Positions 29,201-37,732 of a stretch of 64,000 nucleotides of DNA are shown here, in pieces. Under the pieces are notes generated by a model that saw only the letters and a list, made by a program, of their open reading frames with translations, was not told the origin of the DNA and did no database searches. Source of the DNA: Flavobacterium piscis (lineage in GTDB: Bacteria; Bacteroidota; Bacteroidia; Flavobacteriales; Flavobacteriaceae); the NCBI RefSeq assembly GCF_001686925.1, contig NZ_LVEN01000027.1, positions 372,001 through 436,000 of the forward strand. Reading direction: 5' to 3'. How positions within the stretch are numbered: position 1 is the first letter of the stretch; every line of letters starts with the position of its first letter. The position numbers were made by a program, and so were the translations under genes.

Positions 29201-29457
29201 TTGGTTTCTGAACTTTTAATTTCAAGTTCGTAAGGTCCGCCGGCATTTAAATTTTCGAAACTAAATCTACCTTGCTTGTCGGTTACAGCTCTGTAAACTG
29301 CATTAGTAGGTAAATGTGTTAGTGTAACCTCAGCGCCGGTAAGCGGACTTGTACCATCGCTAACCTTTGCAGATAAAGATGAGGTTGTAATTTGAGCAAA
29401 AATGTTCCCCATAACAAGAAGCATGAATGCCGAAAAAAAGAGTTTTAGTTTTGTCAT
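26242..29457 (-). CDS. Oar-like TonB-dependent outer-membrane receptor
   Basis: 1071 residues. Signal peptide (to about 21, GNIFAQ), a carboxypeptidase-regulatory-like domain (about 25-110, with VSDGTSPLTGAEVTL and DKQGRFSFENL), a plug with a TonB-box-like VLEEVVITGS (about 114-123), then a large barrel ending in LGLRYSF with a terminal Phe. The plug phrases RNGIQDV-like and PYDIKLGNFLGGSVNAVTRS are typical of the Oar group of Myxococcus and Bacteroidota. Oar proteins have been tied to adhesion, outer-membrane export and peptide or signal exchange; which applies here is unknown. No SusD partner follows, so it is not a standard glycan uptake pair. Monocistronic with its own terminator. Confidence 0.92.
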   Translation of the reverse strand: MTKLKLFFSAFMLLVMGNIFAQITTSSLSAKVSDGTSPLTGAEVTLTHLPTNAVYRAVTDKQGRFSFENLNAGGPYELEIKSSETKDYSNAQIHLALGDNDLPTIVVGKTDNNVLEEVVITGSKPSSKNNGTSINEKKINGLPLINRGIQDVTKLVPQSSNNSFAGTNFRYNNVTIDGSINNDAIGFSPSLGGQSGTSGMPGSSTRSNSISLDAIQDIQVYIAPYDIKLGNFLGGSVNAVTRSGTNEVTGSIYSYGRNAAITGPNNAGDGSKMPNSFGDYQVGFRLGLPIIKDKLFFFTNMEYAERTDPLFYNAGQTDSNGKLTSLVDNATAEQISNFVKTNYGFDPGSYGAYNNFAKNQKFFNKLDWKINDKHALSLRNNTVISQASNLERDAANFRFSSMDFTQKNQSVSTVLELKSHFNSQWSNSFLASYSAIKDYRDPKSSNAMFPQAEIGYNGGTIFLGNDREATVFNMKQNTAEITDNLTYKTGNHTLLFGTHNEFYDINYGFVNALNGRVSYKSLADFMNKLPTRVRGTYPFDGSTRDEIFNNPYAKFKVNLYSVYVQDEIRIGNKLKVTPGVRVDYTDLPNKPKLSPQVQNSPADANYGNTYSYTPLNQISNNFFTTALVSPRVGFTYNVDEDKTLVLRGGSGVFTGRIPFAWLGYAYYNDGVGYGSYDKNNLTAAQVTAAGDPLANNGLNGYHDATPKVQADLVDNKFKMPAVLRNSLAIDKIIGGYKFTTEGIYTKVIRDLEFQQVNKTDNPTYFSYDTNHQMPIYAANINPAFSNAYLLSNTNKGYRYSITEMVSKSYDFGLNFMVAYTYGDSRDVTNGIRNSMESNFQMNQSLTPNDPQLATSNFNIKHRIVSNVGYAVKLADNNTFSANVYFNAQSGNPFSWGFVNSTIAGTGQAAGLAYIFKDAAEAAKYIGVSAAGVPSATAAQQVADYEAFINGNDYLKSRRGTFTQRNGDTTPWNIQADLKLTDEIKVQKVGTFQISFSMANVGNLINKDWGRSYFVPNTYNSTANLGLTKSGNLGGVATGDPTYTFQKPTATPYTIDQLASRFQGQLGLRYSF

Positions 29458-29770
29458 GTTGTTTTAGTTTTTATTTGACAAAGAAACTCCCTTTGTTTCG
29501 ATCAGATTTAACGCTTTTGTTAACTTAAAATCATAAAACAATTCATTGTTAAGTTAGGATTATGAAGGTGTTATTTCAAGAAAAAGGAATTATCTCTTTA
29601 AAATCAGTTACTTGAGTAAAATGCTAAAAATAAGTACATTAAAGCTGGATTTAAAGTAGATTAGAAAAAGATTAGAGTGTTATGTAAATGTTACCGATTG
29701 TAAAAAGTGACATCATCGAATAGTAACATTGTGACTTAAAATAGAGAATTGTTTATGGTTTGTGTTAAGT

Positions 29771-29972
29771 TTTTTTTCACGCAGATTTTGCAGATTAAGC
29801 AGATTTTTTTTAATTAATTTGATCTGTGGTTATATGTTTTCTATGTGTTGAATTTTTTCACGCAGATTTAAAAAGATTTAAGCAGATTTTTTTTAAATCA
29901 ATTTAATCCTTTAATCTGTGTCTATTATATCAAATTAAATCTGCTCAATCTGCGTGAGTTGTCTGCGTGTTT
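29771..29972. repeat. 'CACGCAGATTT' family dispersed repeat (two units)
   Basis: Two head-to-tail units begin at about 29771 and 29850 with TTTTTTCACGCAGATTT and end with CTCAATCTGCGTGAGTT. They lie in the gap upstream of the Oar-like gene (29458-30190), which otherwise contains no gene. Confidence 0.65.
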
Positions 29973-29974
29973 TT

Positions 29975-30074
29975 GTCATCCCGAGGAACGAGGGATCTTC
30001 GTAAGTAGCTCTACAAAGATTGACGATTTTGATTGCGGAGTTTCTTGCGGAGATCCCTCGTGCCTCGGGATGAC
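29975..30074. mobile_element. 100-bp element with 24-bp terminal inverted repeats
   Basis: The left end GTCATCCCGAGGAACGAGGG (then ATCT) is matched by the right end AGATCCCTCGTGCCTCGGGA (then TGAC), a 24-bp inverted pair with one mismatch. Related half-copies occur at 35861-35911 and about 54123-54150. It has no coding capacity and looks like a miniature, non-autonomous repeat. Confidence 0.6.
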
Positions 30075-30100
30075 AAGATTGTGGTTAACTTTGAGTTAAG

Positions 30101-30185
30101 AATTTTTTACGCAGATTTGCACAGATTTAAGCTTATTTTTTAATCAATTTAATCTGCTCGATCTGCAAAATCTGCGTGAAACAAA
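30101..30185. repeat. 'CACGCAGATTT' family dispersed repeat
   Basis: AATTTTTTACGCAGATTTGC through ATCTGCAAAATCTGCGTGAA, an inverted structure that ends just before the stop of the minus-strand histidine kinase gene. It could act as a 3' transcript hairpin. Confidence 0.6.
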
Positions 30186-30190
30186 AACAT

Positions 30191-31558
30191 TTAAGGAAAC
30201 ACCAAAGAAAACGAAGTCCCTTTCCCCAACTCAGAATCTACTATTAAATTAATATTATGAAGTTTAAGAATCTGCATCGTGATAAAAAGCCCCAAACCTT
30301 GCCCCTGAATGTGGCGCGTATTATCGCTTCTAAAAAAGAGATCGAAGATAGATTCTTTATCAGTATCTGAAATTCCGGGACCTTGATCGGTAATTTTAAT
30401 GACAAGTTTGTTTTCGTTTGAAAGGGCAAAAATTGCAACCGGAGCAGGAGAGGAGAATTTTATAGCATTATCTACTATATTATATAAGGCTATAAAAAGC
30501 ATGTGTTTATTGGCATAAATAGAAAGTAAATCTTCCTGATCTGCTATGGCATTCAAATTGAAAGAAACCTTAGATTCCGGATATTCGATAGCTTTTTTCT
30601 CAAGAACATTCCATAAAATCTCATCGATTCTGATGGTTTCCATTTGTTGAGGTTCTGAAAGCTCCAATCCGGATAAAACCAAAAGACCTTCGAGAGTTGC
30701 TTTAAGATGTAATGCATCCTTACGAAGGGATTTTAATATCTCTTCATATTGCTTATTTGTTCTGGGTTGCTGCAGCGAAACATCCAGATCTCCTATAATA
30801 ATAGTAAGCGGCGTTTTCAATTCGTGTGAAGCATTTTTCAGGAAATTATTCTGAATCATGATACCACTTTCTAATCTTTCCAGAAGATAATTGAAGGTAG
30901 TAACCAATTCTTTAATTTCATCTTTTCCACTCGCTTGCGGCACATCTAATCTCGAATGAAGATTCTCGGTTGTTATGTTGTTTACTTTTGCGATAACTTC
31001 TGTAAACGGACGGAAAGTTTGTTTGGCTAAGAAAGTTCCTAAAAGATAATTTAAAGGAATCCCGGCGAGATAAAACAAAATAAACATAAGGCCAAGCATC
31101 TCCAATTGATGATTGCCGGCGCGGTCGATTCCGGAAACTATAATAATAAAATCGCCCTGATTGTCATTATAAAATAAACCTACAAATTGTCTGTCGCCTC
31201 TTGTAAAGGTTTGCAGCTTTTCTTTTTTAATGTTTTTTAAGTCCTTTTCGCTTAAATCAAAATCAATAGTATCTCGTACATAAAGTTGGTTTGTTTTAGT
31301 ATCATAAACCCGAATCGATTCGTTGTTGATGCGTTTGTACTGAAGTTCAATTTGTTTGTAACGTTGACTGTTAAATTCTTTGATTTCATCTTTTTCAAAA
31401 TAAAAAAGAGCCGTTGTCATCGCGTGATCTTCAAGATTATCAAAATAAAGATCCTTCATGTGACTTTTGAACAAAAGGAAAGATCCAGCCATAAGAAGCC
31501 CGGTAATAAAAGCAAACAGCAAAGTAGAATTGGCAGCTAATTTATTTTTAAGATTCAT
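30191..31558 (-). CDS. Two-component sensor histidine kinase (HAMP type)
   Basis: 455 residues. Two membrane helices (about 12-30 and 153-175) flank a periplasmic domain of about 120 residues. A HAMP-like linker (about 177-232) is followed by HisKA with H245 (NASHELKTPLTII) and HATPase_c (NIVDNAIKF, DQGPGIS, GQGLGLFI). The gene starts inside the end of the response regulator gene (11-base overlap), so the two are translationally coupled. The layout resembles CusS/ArlS-like kinases, but no metal or drug efflux genes are adjacent, so the stimulus is unknown. Confidence 0.93.
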   Translation of the reverse strand: MNLKNKLAANSTLLFAFITGLLMAGSFLLFKSHMKDLYFDNLEDHAMTTALFYFEKDEIKEFNSQRYKQIELQYKRINNESIRVYDTKTNQLYVRDTIDFDLSEKDLKNIKKEKLQTFTRGDRQFVGLFYNDNQGDFIIIVSGIDRAGNHQLEMLGLMFILFYLAGIPLNYLLGTFLAKQTFRPFTEVIAKVNNITTENLHSRLDVPQASGKDEIKELVTTFNYLLERLESGIMIQNNFLKNASHELKTPLTIIIGDLDVSLQQPRTNKQYEEILKSLRKDALHLKATLEGLLVLSGLELSEPQQMETIRIDEILWNVLEKKAIEYPESKVSFNLNAIADQEDLLSIYANKHMLFIALYNIVDNAIKFSSPAPVAIFALSNENKLVIKITDQGPGISDTDKESIFDLFFRSDNTRHIQGQGLGLFITMQILKLHNINLIVDSELGKGTSFSLVFP

Positions 31559-32240
31559 AACTCTTTTGTTTGAGCATATATCCTGTTCCTTTTATAGTAT
31601 GAATGAGCGGAGTAGGGAAGTTCTTGTCGATTTTATTTCTGAGATAATTAATATAAACATCTACAGTATTTGAAGTAGTATCAAAATCGATATTCCAGAC
31701 CGCTTGAGCAATTTCAATTCGGGATAAGGCTTTCTCGCGGTTTTTCATAAAAAATATCAAAAGCTTTAATTCCCTCGAAGATAGATTTAGTTCTTTCCCG
31801 TCTCTGGCAGCACTTTGTTCTTTCATATTTATTTCGACTCCGGCGTACGACTGAAAATCCAGAATTCCGGTACTGAATTCGGCACGACGAAGCTGCGCGT
31901 TTATTCGGGCTAATAATTCTTCAAATAAAAATGGTTTGGCAAGATAATCATCGGCTCCGGCCTGCAGGCCTTTTACTTTTTCGTGTGGTGTATCGAGTGC
32001 GCTCAAAATAAGGATCGGAACAATTATTTTTCGGCTCCTTAAAACTTCACAAACTTCAAATCCGGTAATATCAGGAAGCATGATGTCGAGAATAATAATG
32101 TTATATTCGTTTTCCATCACTTCTTTTATAGCATCAAAACCTTTGGTAATGGTTTTAACTTCATAAAGATGTTCCTCAAGTCCTCGCGTAATAAACGAAG
32201 CCACTCTTGGATCATCTTCAACTAATAATACTTTATTCAT
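31548..32240 (-). CDS. OmpR/PhoB-family response regulator
   Basis: 230 residues. Receiver domain with acidic pair E8-D9-D10, phospho-acceptor D52 (IILDIMLPD) and a KPF switch Lys (about 102). A winged-helix Trans_reg_C domain (about 130-225) has LSSRELKLLIFF and NTVDVYINYLRNKID, then IKGTGYML. It is first in the operon with the kinase. Likely an autoregulated DNA-binding regulator; targets unknown. Confidence 0.95.
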   Translation of the reverse strand: MNKVLLVEDDPRVASFITRGLEEHLYEVKTITKGFDAIKEVMENEYNIIILDIMLPDITGFEVCEVLRSRKIIVPILILSALDTPHEKVKGLQAGADDYLAKPFLFEELLARINAQLRRAEFSTGILDFQSYAGVEINMKEQSAARDGKELNLSSRELKLLIFFMKNREKALSRIEIAQAVWNIDFDTTSNTVDVYINYLRNKIDKNFPTPLIHTIKGTGYMLKQKSYES

Positions 32241-32330
32241 AACCGGATAAGAATCAAATTTGTTGTGATAAAAGTAACTAAAAGTATCACCGTGAGCAAA
32301 GAATCGTAAAAGAATATAGTAGCCTATAAA

Positions 32331-32364
32331 TTGAATTTTTGTAATGTAGAAATTGGTATCTTTA
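32331..32364 (+). promoter_or_regulatory. Candidate promoter of the deacetylase gene
   Basis: TTG at 32331-32333 and TATCTTTA at 32357-32364, 23 bases apart, approximate the Bacteroidota -33/-7 pair. The gene starts 55 bases further on. Confidence 0.35.
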
Positions 32365-32418
32365 AAATTCCGTAAAGGTTATCGGGAACCTAAATTTTTT
32401 TAAATAAAAAAGTAATAT

Positions 32419-33198
32419 ATGAAGCTATTCTACACTAAAATAATACTGTTTTTAATGTTCTTAACTTTTTTTTCCTGCGAAACCAAAAAACAAAAACCAG
32501 AATCGAAACCGTACAAAGCAGGTGTAATTTTATCTTTTGATGATGCGTATGTTGATGAATGGTACGAGGCCGATCAGGCTTTGAAAAAATACGGATGGAA
32601 AGCTACTTTTAATGTTTGCAGAATAGACTCGATTGGAAAACCTCAGATTAAAAAACTTCTTCAATTGCAAAAGGAAGGTCACGAAATTGCCGGTCATGGC
32701 TACCATCATTACAATGCCGTAAAATTTGTTAACCAACACGGAATCGATGCTTATATGCAACAGGAAATAGATCCTATGATTATCTCTATGAAACGATTAG
32801 GTTTTAATGTTACGACATTTGCCTATCCGTACGGAGAAAGATCTGACGCACTTGATAAAGCTTTATCCAATGATTATAAAATTATTAGAGGAAGAGCTTT
32901 TGGAGGCGAAGCTCCGGAGAAACAAGACAGTTTTTTTAGCAACTCAAAAATAGTATTTGCTTTTGATATCGATAATAGCCATATACATTTTAGTATTCCG
33001 TATGTTTTAGAATTGCTGGATTATGCCAAAAAACACAACAAAATTTTACTTTTATGCGGTCATAAACCCGTTAAAAATGTAACCGAAAATTATCAGACAA
33101 AAATAGAAACCTTAGAATTCATTTGTAAATACATGAAGCTAAACGATCTTAAGTTTTATAAAACATCTGATTTAGATGATCTGCTGCCTGAAGAATAA
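32419..33198 (+). CDS. Polysaccharide deacetylase family lipoprotein (CE4-like)
   Basis: 259 residues with a lipoprotein signal (MFLTFFSCETK, Cys at about 20). The NodB-like core begins AGVILSFDDAYVDEW, with the metal/catalytic Asp pair in FDDA, then the HEIAGHGYHHYN segment that provides the zinc-binding His pair (H-x3-H type) and FAYPYGERS as motif 3. It would deacetylate or otherwise process a surface polysaccharide or peptidoglycan at the cell envelope. It is a single gene, divergent from the two-component pair by 178 bases, so it could be one of their targets (inference only). Confidence 0.85.
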   Translation: MKLFYTKIILFLMFLTFFSCETKKQKPESKPYKAGVILSFDDAYVDEWYEADQALKKYGWKATFNVCRIDSIGKPQIKKLLQLQKEGHEIAGHGYHHYNAVKFVNQHGIDAYMQQEIDPMIISMKRLGFNVTTFAYPYGERSDALDKALSNDYKIIRGRAFGGEAPEKQDSFFSNSKIVFAFDIDNSHIHFSIPYVLELLDYAKKHNKILLLCGHKPVKNVTENYQTKIETLEFICKYMKLNDLKFYKTSDLDDLLPEE

Positions 33199-33564
33199 TT
33201 ATATAGCAATCGTACTAACACGTTTTTATAGCTCCGTAGAAGCGATATATTTATAGCCAATAATTAAACAATTTTTAAATTCGTGAATTCGTGGCTTTTT
33301 TTGCGACGAAATAGCTATGATTTTCAAAGATTTTCAAATCATTTTAATCCTATAATCTGTGGCTAAACTTTTGTTTTTGTAAATCTTCAATTCCACATTT
33401 TTGATTTTTTTTCGTGTTTTTCGAAAATCATAAAATTTACTTTGCAACCACCATCATTCTTACATTTTTGTTTGTAAATGTTAATAATCCTGTTATTTTT
33501 TTTATGATTTTGGGCAAAACTGCTCGATTTTTCGTACCTTAAAAATTCTAACAAATAAAAGACA
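33199..33564. other. Gene-free gap with one REP unit and a promoter-like site
   Basis: Contains an AGCTCCGTAGAAGCGATATA unit with flanking TATAGC (about 33226-33262) of the same family as at 4691, and a fragment resembling the TTTAATCCTATAATCTGTGG part of the CACGCAGATTT family. Near the sucrose gene, TTG (33510) and TACCTTAA (33535) could form a -33/-7 pair with 22-base spacing. Confidence 0.4.
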
Positions 33565-35745
33565 ATGATGACAAAATTACGAATTTCATTAATCAACATT
33601 CACGGACTCTTAAAAGGTTCTGGTTTGGAGATTGGTAGAGATGCTGATAATGGCGGACAAACAAAATACGTATACGAACTTGCTGAGTTTTTATCACAAC
33701 ACGAAGATGTAGAACATGTTCACCTTTTTACAAGATTAATTGACGATCCAAATCTTTCTCCTGAATATGCAGTGCCTATCGAAATCATTAATGATAAATT
33801 AGACATAAGACGTATTCCTTTTCTGGGAAAAAAGTACAAAGCAAAAGAACAATTATGGGAAGGCTTAGACACTTTTGTAAACGGAATTGTTCAGCATATC
33901 AAACTTCACGATATATTCCCAAACTGGATTCATTCGCATTATGGCGACGCAGGATATGTAGCCAGCGAATTATCTACTATTTTAAATATTCCTTTCGCAC
34001 ATACCGGGCACTCTTTAGGTTTTCATAAAAAAAGTAAATTGCTCGAAAGTGGTTTGAGCGAAGAAGAAATCGAAAAGAAATTCAAATTCACGCAAAGAAT
34101 CGCTGCCGAAGAAAAAACATTAGAATTATCTGAATTTATTGTTAGCTCGACAGAACAGGAAATTGAAACCTATAAACCTTATAAAAATTTTGAATTAGCA
34201 AAATACCACGCTATTTCGCCGGGAATCGATACCAGAAAATTTGTTCCTTATTACCAAAAGGAGCAGGACTCTGAAAAACAAATGGAGGAGGAGCAAAGAA
34301 AATATTGGGTAGCAGAGACTATTTCGAAATTTTTAATAAATCCGCACAAGCCTTTTATTCTGGCGCTTTCACGACCTGATCGCCATAAAAATCTTCATAC
34401 CTTAATTGAAGTTTATGGTAAAGACAAAGAACTGCAAAGCATTGCCAATCTGGTCATTTTTGCCGGAATCAGAAAAGATATTTCAAAAATGCCGGAATCT
34501 GAAAAAGATGTTTTGACAGATTTATTGCTGTTGATGGATAAGTATGATTTGTACGGAAAAATGGCCATTCCGAAAAAACATGATGTAGAAAATGAGGTTT
34601 CGATTATTTACCGTTATGCAGCCGAAAAAAGAGGTGTTTTTGTGAATTTGGCCTTGCATGAAAACTTCGGTTTAACCGTAATTGAATCGGCAAGTTCCGG
34701 ATTACCGGTTGTGGTAACCAAGAACGGCGGCCCATCAGAAATTATTCCGACTTGCCAGAACGGAGAATTAGTAGATCCACTGGATGAAAACGAAATCAAA
34801 AAAGCATTACGAAATATTTTAACCAATGAAAATCAATGGAAATATTATTCGAACAATGGCGCCATTAATATTCAGAAACATTATAGCTGGTTAAGCCATG
34901 TCAATCAATATGTTGATTTGGTCAATGAAAATTTATCCTTATCATCAGGTTCAGGAATCAAAAAACAGCATTATCCTAATATTAATATCGAAAGATTAAA
35001 ACGTAAGGTGGAACATTTATTTGTTTCGGATATCGACGGTACATTGATAGAACCAAAATTAAACAACCCCGGACTAAGAGAACTCAAAGAACATTTGATC
35101 AATCGTACCGATAAAATGGCATTCGCACTGGCATCCGGACGAAATTTAGCATTGGTAAAACAAGTGATCGACGAAGAACAATTTCCATTGCCGGATTTTA
35201 TTATTTGCTCTGTAGGGACTGAGATTTATTATACAAATGGTAAAGATTATATTTTAGATAAAGGCTGGGCTAAATTTTTGGCCGGTCGATGGAAAAGAGA
35301 AGATATTGTCAACCGTCTAAAAGAAGTTCCGTGGTTGCGATTGCAGGAAGAAGAAGCGCAAAACCCCTATAAAATATCGTATTATTATGATAAAGAAAAA
35401 TACGATCACGAGCAGTTAATTGCAGTTTTAGGTACAGGTTGGTACAAAGTAAATATTATTCCGAGTCACGGCGAGTTTCTTGACTTTATCCCTAAAAGAG
35501 CCTCAAAAGGAAATGCTATCAAATTTTTATGCCGTAAATGGTCTATTCCTTTATCGAATGTTATTGCTGCTGGAGATTCCGGAAATGATATCGATATGTT
35601 CAGAGGTGCTGTAAAAGGAATCATCGTAGGAAATCGTAGTGTTGAATTGGCTGATTATGAAACTACAAAAAGTATTTATGTGGCCAAAGATTCAGCTTCT
35701 TCCGGTATTTTAGAAGGGTTAAAACATTATAAAATAATTAAATAA
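33565..35745 (+). CDS. Fused sucrose-phosphate synthase / sucrose-phosphatase
   Basis: 726 residues. The N-terminal part (about 1-455) is a GT4-type sucrose-phosphate synthase: INIHGLLKGSGLEIGRDAD, then NGGQTKYVYEL; HSHYGDAGYVA; HTGHSLGFHK; an E-x7-E region HENFGLTVIESASSGLPVV. The C-terminal part (about 478-726) is a HAD-IIB sucrose-phosphatase with SDIDGTLIEP, ASGRN, PYKISYYYD, PKRASKGNAI and AAGDSGNDIDMF. One polypeptide could therefore make sucrose from UDP- or ADP-glucose and fructose-6-phosphate and remove the phosphate. It is cytosolic, with no signal. The start MMT gives two adjacent ATGs. A GH32-like gene follows 207 bases later. Sucrose synthesis is uncommon in Flavobacteria and could serve osmoprotection. 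Confidence 0.9.
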   Translation: MMTKLRISLINIHGLLKGSGLEIGRDADNGGQTKYVYELAEFLSQHEDVEHVHLFTRLIDDPNLSPEYAVPIEIINDKLDIRRIPFLGKKYKAKEQLWEGLDTFVNGIVQHIKLHDIFPNWIHSHYGDAGYVASELSTILNIPFAHTGHSLGFHKKSKLLESGLSEEEIEKKFKFTQRIAAEEKTLELSEFIVSSTEQEIETYKPYKNFELAKYHAISPGIDTRKFVPYYQKEQDSEKQMEEEQRKYWVAETISKFLINPHKPFILALSRPDRHKNLHTLIEVYGKDKELQSIANLVIFAGIRKDISKMPESEKDVLTDLLLLMDKYDLYGKMAIPKKHDVENEVSIIYRYAAEKRGVFVNLALHENFGLTVIESASSGLPVVVTKNGGPSEIIPTCQNGELVDPLDENEIKKALRNILTNENQWKYYSNNGAINIQKHYSWLSHVNQYVDLVNENLSLSSGSGIKKQHYPNINIERLKRKVEHLFVSDIDGTLIEPKLNNPGLRELKEHLINRTDKMAFALASGRNLALVKQVIDEEQFPLPDFIICSVGTEIYYTNGKDYILDKGWAKFLAGRWKREDIVNRLKEVPWLRLQEEEAQNPYKISYYYDKEKYDHEQLIAVLGTGWYKVNIIPSHGEFLDFIPKRASKGNAIKFLCRKWSIPLSNVIAAGDSGNDIDMFRGAVKGIIVGNRSVELADYETTKSIYVAKDSASSGILEGLKHYKIIK

Positions 35746-35826
35746 ATAACAGATGTTGGTTATTCTTTGAGATGTCCGGATTATCGTTGTCTTTAGAAAG
35801 TTCCGAAGGAACGATTCATATTGTAG

Positions 35827-35911
35827 CAAGGGATTTTAATCCCTTGAAATGTGGAATTTCGACAAAGATTGGTGATTTTGTTTGCGGTCCTTCGACTTCG
35901 CTCAGGATGAC
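35827..35911. repeat. Palindrome and half-copy of the 100-bp element
   Basis: CAAGGGATT-tt-AATCCCTTG (35827-35846) is a near-perfect palindrome. From 35861, CGACAAAGATTGGTGATTTT to CTCAGGATGAC resembles the right half of the 29975-30074 element. Both lie between the two sucrose genes. Confidence 0.5.
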
Positions 35912-35952
35912 AAAAAATGACACAATATGTTAAATAATAAAATAGGTTAAAT

Positions 35953-37461
35953 ATGTATTCAGGTTCAGGATTTAGTAATTGGGAAATAGGAGACGTTGAT
36001 GTGTTTATAGATGAGAGCGGAGTGCATCATTTATTTCATCTTATTATTCCCAATCACGATTATATTGCGCATGCAGTATCAAAAGATGGTCTTTCTTGGA
36101 AAAGAGTAAAGAATGCTTTGTTTGTAGGCGATCCGGGTGAGTGGGATGATGATATGTTATGGACAATGCATGTTAGTAAAAACTCTGCCGGAGAAGGTTA
36201 CGAAATGTATTACACAGGTTTAAAACGTCAGGACAAAGGAATAACCCAAAAAGTAGGGCGCGCAGTTTCGCCTGATTTAATTCACTGGACAAAAGACAAT
36301 CAATATGGATTACCATTGCGAAGTAATGCTCCGTATTATGAAAGCAGAGAGAATAATCCGCGTGAATGGCTTAGTTTCAGAGATCCTTATAAATATGAAT
36401 TTGAAGGAGAAGATTATCTGCTTATTTGTGCCCGTAGCGCTGTAGGACCTACATACAGAAGAGGTTGTATAGGAGTTGCAAAAAGAGAAGAAAAAGGTTT
36501 TGTGCTGCAAAAACCGCTGCACGTAGCGTATGTATATGATGATATCGAATGTCCCTGCGTGGTAGAAATAAAAGGAATGCATTATTTGCTGGGTTCAATT
36601 CGCGAAGATATCAAAGTGCGTTACTGGTTTTCTCCTGATTTTAAAGGAGAATACCACGCCTTTCATAATAATGTATTAATGCCGCAAGGTAATTACGCCG
36701 CAAGAATTGTAAAAGAAGGCGAGTATTATCTCATTTATAATTTTTACTTCGTGGGAGGAAATGTGAATACACTTCGCGTGATTCCGCCACCAAAACAGCT
36801 GGATGTTGATAGTAATGGAAGATTGTTATTAAAGACCTATCATCACTGGAGAACGCTGTACCAAAGAACCATTCAACAAAAAAACTTGCCTATTCCGGTA
36901 CCTATTTTAGGAAATCCGTCGGCAAATTTTGAGGTTGAAAATGAAAATAAATGGCGAATGGGCTGCCGAAGCGGTTATGAAGTTTTTTGTTTTGATAAAC
37001 CATCGGAAAATTTTGTCTGGGAAGGAACATTGGCTGTCGAAGGAATGGGAAAAACCGGTTTTGTCATCGAATGTGATGAACAAGGAACGGCTTATTACAT
37101 CTCAATTGATTTTGTAAATGGGTTTGTGCAATTTAGAGCCTGGGGATTTAATGAAAAGGATGTGAAAAATAATTTTGTTTTCGAAAATATTCAAACCAAC
37201 CAATTTGAAATCGTAGATACTAAAGAAATTTATTTTAAGATCATTCGTTACGGAAATTATTATGAACTTTCGATCAATGAAATCGTGAAGCTAACGTTAT
37301 TGGACTATAAATACAGCGAAGGTAAAATTGGCGTTTACGTTTGTTCTGCTATAGTTGCTTTAAGTGATTCAAAAATTCATGTAATTCCAGAACCCGAGAA
37401 CGAATATGCAACCGCAGATCCTAATAAAGCAATGGATGAATACAATAAAATAGCACAGTAG
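35953..37461 (+). CDS. GH32-like beta-fructosidase family protein, cytosolic
   Basis: 502 residues without a signal peptide. The five-bladed propeller part (about 1-320) shows the GH32 triad: the nucleophile position D14 in GDVDVF (aligned to NDPNG, followed by SGVHHLFH), R143-D144-P145 in SFRDPYKY, and the acid/base E199-C200-P201 in DDIECPC. A C-terminal beta-sandwich (about 330-490) has typical KTGFVIECDEQGTAYYISID and YYELSINE strands. The WMNDPN box is altered (N and P replaced), so specificity may differ from invertase. Together with the upstream sucrose synthase it suggests a turnover pair for sucrose or a fructosyl derivative; cotranscription across 207 bases is uncertain. Confidence 0.75.
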   Translation: MYSGSGFSNWEIGDVDVFIDESGVHHLFHLIIPNHDYIAHAVSKDGLSWKRVKNALFVGDPGEWDDDMLWTMHVSKNSAGEGYEMYYTGLKRQDKGITQKVGRAVSPDLIHWTKDNQYGLPLRSNAPYYESRENNPREWLSFRDPYKYEFEGEDYLLICARSAVGPTYRRGCIGVAKREEKGFVLQKPLHVAYVYDDIECPCVVEIKGMHYLLGSIREDIKVRYWFSPDFKGEYHAFHNNVLMPQGNYAARIVKEGEYYLIYNFYFVGGNVNTLRVIPPPKQLDVDSNGRLLLKTYHHWRTLYQRTIQQKNLPIPVPILGNPSANFEVENENKWRMGCRSGYEVFCFDKPSENFVWEGTLAVEGMGKTGFVIECDEQGTAYYISIDFVNGFVQFRAWGFNEKDVKNNFVFENIQTNQFEIVDTKEIYFKIIRYGNYYELSINEIVKLTLLDYKYSEGKIGVYVCSAIVALSDSKIHVIPEPENEYATADPNKAMDEYNKIAQ

Positions 37462-37486
37462 TTAAGTTATAATAATGATGGTTGAA

Positions 37487-37732
37487 CTAATGTGAATTAC
37501 TTTCTATAATGCTTTTAACGCTTTGAATAAAAGTTTCGGTATTGTTGATTTCGCCTTTTATATAAACATCATATTCGGTTAATTTAAACTGTTCCAGCAT
37601 ATCTTTTTTTAGATATTTTATCATAGACTCAAGACTTCGGGTATCGGTTTCTGTTTGTCTTTTTAATTCACGTTGTTTGCTTTCCAGGTAAGCTAAAGTT
37701 CTTTTTAATCTTAGTACATTACTATTGTCCAC
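37487..37732 (-). CDS. Small helical protein of unknown function
   Basis: 81 residues, nearly all charged helix (LKRTLAYLESKQRELKRQTE, with heptad-like Leu spacing), then YDVYIKGEINNTETF and a second helix. No known motif. It is convergent with the GH32-like gene. The length and even charge suggest a small cytosolic coiled-coil protein. Confidence 0.55.
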   Translation of the reverse strand: MDNSNVLRLKRTLAYLESKQRELKRQTETDTRSLESMIKYLKKDMLEQFKLTEYDVYIKGEINNTETFIQSVKSIIESNSH

